Made by a program: the position numbers and the translations under genes. Under the pieces are notes generated by a model. That model made no database searches, was not told the DNA's origin, and saw nothing but the letters and a program-made list of their open reading frames with translations. A DNA stretch of 10,928 bases from Opitutus sp. GAS368 (GTDB taxonomy: Bacteria; Verrucomicrobiota; Verrucomicrobiae; Opitutales; UBA953), in NCBI GenBank assembly GCA_943332745.1, contig CALQQQ010000021.1, positions 1 through 10,928 on the forward strand, read 5' to 3'. How positions within the stretch are numbered: the first letter of the stretch is position 1; every line of letters starts with the position of its first letter. This document shows, piece after piece, positions 7,458 to 10,928 of this stretch.

Positions 7458-9190
7458 CAGGAGGCGGAGGTTGCGACGGCGGGAAACATCGCCGGGGAGG
7501 CGAGGTGCATCAGCCAATAGAGAGGTTCTTCGACGTGCGCGGGCGCGAGCCGCTGTGGGTCGGGGGCGATGCGGCCCTTGTTCAGCCCGGCGGCAATCAT
7601 CACTGGGGTGTGGCCGAACGAGGTCGCCGCGAAGTAGCTGATCTGTTCCGCGAGCGATTCCGCCGAGGCCACGAGGCCGGGGCAGAGCGCGACGAGCACC
7701 TCGCGAACGCGGTCGGAATTGCGCCGGACGGCGGCGAGGTCGAGTGCGCCTGCCTTGGCTACCGGTTCGAGCGGGGAGCTCAGGAGCTTTTCCCAGGTGT
7801 CGCACTTGCCGACGACGAAGGCGAGTGGCGTCTTGATACGTTCATCTTGAGCGAGCCCGAGGACGCGCTTCATACGGGTCTCCATTTCGGACAGGATGCT
7901 ATCCTGCTGGTCGACGCGTCCTTTGAGTGTGAATTGCGGGTCTTCGACGCCGACGAGTTTCGATTTGAAGCGGGCGTTGGCCGTGGGGTCGAAGAGGAAG
8001 ATCAGGCCGCTCGACGTCGCGACGTGCATCGCGCCGGGGGAATCATGGATGTCGATGCCTGGTTCGAAATGTTCGCCGGCGTTGTCGTAGAGAATGACCG
8101 ACGTCTCGCTGCGTTGTTGGCCCGGTCGGCTGATTGAGTAGATGAAAGGGCGGGGCAGTGAGACCATGCGGCCGAGGCGCGGGAGTTTCTCGTAGGTCGC
8201 GCCCTCGAGGGCGGTCTTGCCCAGCAGTGCCTCTTCGGGTGTTGCTGCCGAGAAGAGCGTATTGCGCATCTGGTTAAGCAGCATGTTGCCGCTGGGGTCG
8301 CCATCCTTGAAGGCCAGGTTAAAGTCTTCCGGCAGGCGGTCCTGGAGGGTGCGCGTGAGCACCGCGAGGTAATAGGATTTGCCGGCGCTAGGCGCGCCGA
8401 TGAGCGAAATGATGCGGTGCGGGCGGTCGAGGTAGCCGGGCGGAAGCTGGCGGCGGCAGTGCGGGCAAGCGATGTCGGTGCACGCAAGGCCCATCGGGTC
8501 GAGCGCAAGGCCTTGGTCGTTAAAGCGAGTCGGCTGGAAGCGCAGGCGCACATCGGAGCCGAGGATCGGGTCGCCGCGCAGGTCTTCGTGGACTGCGATG
8601 CTCAGTGCGTCGCCGGCGTCGAAGCGCGTCCAGCAGACTGGGCAGAGGTGGGCGCCACGATTCTGTTCGGCAGCAAGGAGTATCTTACCGGCCGGACGTC
8701 CGGTGCTTTCTTCGCGGGGCGAGAGTAACGAGGCGATCTGCGCGAGACTGAAACCAACTTCCAAGCCCTGCGGCGTGCAGGCGAGGGTGTCGGTCGCCCG
8801 GCCGAGTTCGCGGGCGACATCCAACAGTCGATGGGGCGGGTATTCGCCTAATTGGTCGCCGCTCAGAGCGTCGAAGAGTACCCAATTGTTCGTCTGGACC
8901 TCATGGAAGTCAGCTTGCTCGGCCGGAGCGACGACCAGGAGGGCCGTGGGCAACTGGACGGTCGTCGTCTCGGTGAGGATGAGGCGCTGTCGGAGTGGGG
9001 CGCCATTCACCAAGGCCGTGCCCGCCTGCGAGGGTTCGAGGGCGAGGGTTTCCCCCAGTTTGATCAGTGAAAGCGCTGGGTTAGCGGTATCGCCGGGTAG
9101 GGCGGCGGGCAGGCTTTCGAGCGTGCCCTTGGCTCCGCTCAGACAGTCGACCCAGGAGAGTGAAGGGTTTTTCTTGCTGGAAGTGAACAT
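7457..9190 (-). CDS. FHA-like/GYF-like, zinc-ribbon P-loop GTPase (double-GTPase 2 type), first gene of operon
   Basis: From the ATG at 9190 the product is 577 aa. Residues about 44-90 resemble the second half of an FHA fold (ALVNGAPLRQRLIL...TVQLPTALLVV). Residues about 102-158 resemble a GYF_2 domain (NNWVLFDALSGDQLGEYP...). A zinc ribbon is formed by CPVC (183-186) and CPHC (242-245), with another Cys at 237. The GTPase domain follows: P-loop GAPSAGKS (265-272), G3-like LYDNAGEHF (367-375; DxxGE) and G4-like VVGKCD (460-464; GKxD instead of NKxD). This order of zinc ribbon then P-loop fits the DO-GTPase2 family. An in-frame GTG at 9268 would add 26 residues, but it lies upstream of the TATAAT promoter element at 9262-9257, so the ATG at 9190 is preferred; it has GGAG only 3 nt upstream, a short spacing. 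No second GTPase gene is present in the window. Confidence 0.87.
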   Translation of the reverse strand: MFTSSKKNPSLSWVDCLSGAKGTLESLPAALPGDTANPALSLIKLGETLALEPSQAGTALVNGAPLRQRLILTETTTVQLPTALLVVAPAEQADFHEVQTNNWVLFDALSGDQLGEYPPHRLLDVARELGRATDTLACTPQGLEVGFSLAQIASLLSPREESTGRPAGKILLAAEQNRGAHLCPVCWTRFDAGDALSIAVHEDLRGDPILGSDVRLRFQPTRFNDQGLALDPMGLACTDIACPHCRRQLPPGYLDRPHRIISLIGAPSAGKSYYLAVLTRTLQDRLPEDFNLAFKDGDPSGNMLLNQMRNTLFSAATPEEALLGKTALEGATYEKLPRLGRMVSLPRPFIYSISRPGQQRSETSVILYDNAGEHFEPGIDIHDSPGAMHVATSSGLIFLFDPTANARFKSKLVGVEDPQFTLKGRVDQQDSILSEMETRMKRVLGLAQDERIKTPLAFVVGKCDTWEKLLSSPLEPVAKAGALDLAAVRRNSDRVREVLVALCPGLVASAESLAEQISYFAATSFGHTPVMIAAGLNKGRIAPDPQRLAPAHVEEPLYWLMHLASPAMFPAVATSAS

Positions 9191-9256
9191 CGGCTCCGAG
9201 GTGGGGTCTGAAATAGGTTGATTACCGAGGTTGGACTGTAAAGATATGAAAGCACG

Positions 9257-9262
9257 ATTATA
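9257..9262 (-). promoter_or_regulatory. -10 box (TATAAT) reading into the GTPase operon
   Basis: The minus strand reads TATAAT from 9262 to 9257, a perfect sigma-70 -10 hexamer in an otherwise GC-rich region. Transcription would begin near 9250, giving a leader of about 60 nt before the ATG at 9190. The hexamer 17 nt upstream (GGAAAA) does not match TTGACA, so the promoter may be weak, activator-dependent or simply have a poor -35. Its last base is shared with the inverted repeat at 9262-9278. Confidence 0.5.
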
Positions 9263-9278
9263 GGTCACCCCCTGACCT
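9262..9278. promoter_or_regulatory. perfect inverted repeat AGGTCA-N5-TGACCT, likely operator
   Basis: Two 6-bp arms are exact inverted copies around a CCCCC spacer. The 17-bp site lies between the divergent GTPase and sigma factor genes, 31 nt upstream of the sigma factor ATG. It abuts the TATAAT box of the minus-strand operon and sits between it and any -35, where a bound dimeric regulator would block RNA polymerase. The spacing of arm centres (11 bp, one helical turn) suits a homodimeric helix-turn-helix protein. A role as an RNA hairpin is less likely because no T-tract follows. The regulator is not identifiable from the window. Confidence 0.5.
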
Positions 9279-9308
9279 GTTTTCCTCTACCCCCTTAATC
9301 TTCCCTTA

Positions 9309-9899
9309 ATGGAGACCGAAGCCGACCAGTCCGCCTTGGACCGTGCCCGACAGGGGGATCTTTCGGCTTATAATGAACTGGTCCTGAAGTATCAGGGGCG
9401 GATCTTCGCGAAGGTCTTCTCCCTGCTGCGTAACCGCCAAGACGCCGAAGAAATCACCCAGGATACCTTCATCCGCGCCCACCGCGTGTTGGCTTCCTTT
9501 CGGGGGACGGCGACTTTTTCGACTTGGATTCATCAGATTGGAACGAATCTGGCCCGTAACCGTTACTGGTACTGGCGCCGCCGTAAGCGCGATCAGTCGA
9601 TGTCCCTTGATGCTGACCTCGGGGACGACCCTGGTGCCACCCTGCATGACATCCTTTCCGACGGCGCCCAGGGACCCGGCCACGAGGCCCAGCATAACGA
9701 ATTCGTCAACAAAGTTGCCGAATGCATGGAACAATTGAAGCCGGAACACGCTCGTATCCTCACGATGCGCAACGTCCGCAATATGTCCTATGAAGAGATC
9801 GCCGAAGACCTTGGCCTCTCCATTGGTACCGTGAAGAGCCGTATCAATCGCGCCCGCGAAGCCCTGCGCGAACTCATGGGAGAGGAGTTTCGCGGATGA
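9309..9899 (+). CDS. ECF-type RNA polymerase sigma factor
   Basis: The 196-aa product has the two-domain layout of ECF (group 4) sigma factors. Region 2 covers about residues 18-95, with AYNELVLKYQGRIF, the core-binding NRQDAEEITQDTFIRAH (42-58) and the -10-recognition part around FSTWIHQIGTNLARNRYW (70-87). An acidic linker follows, then region 4 at about 133-190 with the helix-turn-helix YEEIAEDLGLSIGTVKSRINRA (160-182) that reads the -35 element. It resembles the RpoE-like group. No clear Shine-Dalgarno precedes the ATG at 9309, but the N-terminal sequence (ETEADQSALDRARQGD) is the usual lead-in. It overlaps the next gene by 4 nt (ATGA), typical of a sigma/anti-sigma pair, and is divergent from the GTPase operon. 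Confidence 0.95.
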   Translation: METEADQSALDRARQGDLSAYNELVLKYQGRIFAKVFSLLRNRQDAEEITQDTFIRAHRVLASFRGTATFSTWIHQIGTNLARNRYWYWRRRKRDQSMSLDADLGDDPGATLHDILSDGAQGPGHEAQHNEFVNKVAECMEQLKPEHARILTMRNVRNMSYEEIAEDLGLSIGTVKSRINRAREALRELMGEEFRG

Positions 9900-10402
9900 G
9901 TTCCTCCGAATTCGAATCCCTGGTCGTCAGCTTCCTCGAGGGCAACGCCACCGAGACTCAGCTCGCCCGCCTGCGCATGGCCCTCGGTCAGTCCTCTGCT
10001 CTCCGCGCCCGCTTTCAGTCGCGGGTGCGCCTGCACAAGGCCCAGCTCAATTTCCTCAGCCACCGCGAAGAGCGTTCCCTGGCCGGCGCGATGACTTGGT
10101 TGCACGCCTTCTCCCAGCGCATGGGCCGATCCTTCGCGCACCTTTGCCTACTCGCCCTGGTCCTCGTCGAATTGCAGGTCACCATCCCGGCTGAATATTC
10201 TGGACTCCTTTCTTATGTGGACGCCCCGGCGGCCTCAGAACCGGTCCTGGGCGGCACCGAGGTGCCTCTTCGCCTTCTGACCGAAGCCGTGCAGGATTTT
10301 GACCTTTCGCAGGCGGTGGAAGCGCCTGACCTCACCATGCCCAATCTGGTGATGCCAGAGATGGCCATGCCGAGCGAGGCGCCGACCTCGGGCGAGGTCT
10401 GA
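9896..10402 (+). CDS. putative membrane-anchored anti-sigma factor
   Basis: The 168-aa protein overlaps the sigma gene by 4 nt, so the two are translationally coupled. Residues 5-50 (FESLVVSFLEGNATETQLARLRMALG...) match the helical start common to anti-sigma/FecR-type proteins of Planctomycetes and Verrucomicrobia: a short 'FLEGNAT' turn followed by an amphipathic helix. No zinc-binding HxxxCxxC motif is present, so it is not a ZAS-type anti-sigma. One membrane segment lies at about 79-97 (SFAHLCLLALVLVELQV). The outside part of about 70 residues is short, acidic and Pro/Met-rich, with repeated MP pairs (TMPNLVMPEMAMP, 147-159), and may be a sensor or a disordered tail. The assignment as anti-sigma rests on position, topology and N-terminal pattern; no direct sequence signature proves it. 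Confidence 0.75.
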   Translation: MSSSEFESLVVSFLEGNATETQLARLRMALGQSSALRARFQSRVRLHKAQLNFLSHREERSLAGAMTWLHAFSQRMGRSFAHLCLLALVLVELQVTIPAEYSGLLSYVDAPAASEPVLGGTEVPLRLLTEAVQDFDLSQAVEAPDLTMPNLVMPEMAMPSEAPTSGEV

Positions 10403-10454
10403 GTCCGAGTCCTGCCTTGCTTCCTTCGTTCCGGGGCGGTCAATTGACGCACGG

Positions 10455-10928
10455 ATGAAGGCTGGAAACCATAGGCCCGAGGTTCGCCTCAAGGGCATCG
10501 CCGCCGCTCCTGGAGTGGCCCGTGGTCCCGCCTACCCGCTGATGAGGGGCATGGCCATCATCTCATGCGAGAAGGTGTCCGATCCGGAGGCCGAGATTCG
10601 TCGCCTTGAATCCGCCTTGGCGGCCACTCGAGTGGAGATCGCCCAGTTGCGCGATGACGTTGCCCGTAAACTTAACGAATCCGAAGCCTCGATCTTCGAC
10701 GCGCATCTCCTCGTTCTGGAGGATGTCGCCCTCATTGACGACGTCAGTAAGGAGGTCCGTCGCAGCGGCTTCAATGTGGAGTTCTGTTTCCAGGAAGTTG
10801 CCCAGCGCTATATCGAAATCTTCGAGAAGATGGACGACGACTTCCTGCGTGAGCGGGCGTCAGATATTCGTGATGTCACTGGACGCGTGCTCGACCAGTT
10901 GCTCGGCACCCAGCCCGAACGCGTCGGC
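10455..10928 (+). CDS. ptsI: phosphoenolpyruvate-protein phosphotransferase (enzyme I), N-terminal part
   Basis: The first 158 codons of a PTS enzyme I, running off the window. The family opening LKGIAAAPGVARGPAYPL (12-29) is followed by the helical HPr-binding region: EAEIRRLESAL (45-55), ASIFDAHLLVLED (78-90), and DDDFLRERASDIRDVTGRVL (127-146). Enzyme I autophosphorylates from PEP on a His and passes the phosphate to HPr; that His lies near residue 189 in E. coli, beyond this window, so activity cannot be confirmed. The protein may be ptsI or a ptsP-type paralogue, but there is no N-terminal GAF domain, which favours ptsI. It starts 52 nt after the anti-sigma-like gene on the same strand; the ATG is preceded by only a weak purine-rich stretch. 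Confidence 0.9.
   Translation, partial: MKAGNHRPEVRLKGIAAAPGVARGPAYPLMRGMAIISCEKVSDPEAEIRRLESALAATRVEIAQLRDDVARKLNESEASIFDAHLLVLEDVALIDDVSKEVRRSGFNVEFCFQEVAQRYIEIFEKMDDDFLRERASDIRDVTGRVLDQLLGTQPERVG

Noticed and set aside
7458..7805. A 116-codon upstream extension of the GAP1-like gene
   Set aside because: It lies wholly within the GTPase coding region in another frame, is Arg/Pro-rich as expected of a GC-rich shadow frame, and the ATG at 7457 begins exactly at the conserved N-terminus and overlaps the upstream stop.
2157..9221. Many long open frames on the plus strand opposite the GTPase operon (for example 8472-9221)
   Set aside because: They are Arg/Ser/Ala/Pro-rich antisense frames produced by GC-rich codon use; none shows a domain motif, and the minus-strand frames have clear family signatures.
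10444..10449. TTGACG upstream of ptsI as a -35 box
   Set aside because: It lies 5 nt before the ATG, with no room for a -10 element before the gene.
1..10928. CRISPR array, insertion sequence or transposase
   Set aside because: No regularly spaced repeats, terminal inverted repeats or transposase-like coding sequence is visible on either strand.

Overview
The window is GC-rich bacterial DNA. Its gene content suggests a Gram-negative member of the Planctomycetes-Verrucomicrobia-Chlamydiae group, most likely Verrucomicrobiota. The clues are LpxI-type lipid A synthesis, an RsfS with a Lys/Ala/Pro-rich N-terminal tail, GYF_2-like domains, and an ECF sigma factor followed by a short membrane protein with an anti-sigma-like N-terminus. 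This placement is an inference; no rRNA or other phylogenetic marker is present.

Layout. At the left edge, on the minus strand, is the N-terminal 123 codons of lpxI. Divergent from it is the plus-strand pair nadD-rsfS (NAD synthesis and ribosome silencing; 2-nt gap). A tRNA with a CAT anticodon follows on the minus strand. Most of the window (1740-9190, minus strand) is a tightly packed four-gene operon. The operon promoter region is shared with a divergent ECF sigma factor gene (9309-9899), which overlaps a membrane-anchored anti-sigma-like gene (9896-10402). The right edge holds the 5' end of a ptsI-type enzyme I gene.

The interesting part is the four-gene operon. In transcription order it encodes: (1) a 577-aa protein with an FHA-like segment, a GYF_2-like segment, a zinc ribbon and a P-loop GTPase of the 'double-GTPase 2' type; (2) a 711-aa protein whose first ~225 residues look like a GAP1-N2 (GTPase-associated protein 1) domain, followed by one membrane segment and ~420 further residues; (3) a 983-aa protein of unknown family with one central membrane segment and long helical arms; (4) a 207-aa GYF_2-like protein with three membrane segments. 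Junctions are -1, +3 and +3 nt, so the four products are probably made together and form a membrane-associated GTPase complex. GAP1/double-GTPase proteins have been proposed, from comparative genomics, to belong to biological conflict (defence) systems. This version has only one recognisable GTPase and two uncharacterised membrane partners. Its role here is not proven.

The 118-nt region between the GTPase operon and the sigma factor carries a perfect TATAAT box reading into the operon. Abutting it is a perfect 6-5-6 inverted repeat (AGGTCA-N5-TGACCT), a plausible operator that could control one or both directions.
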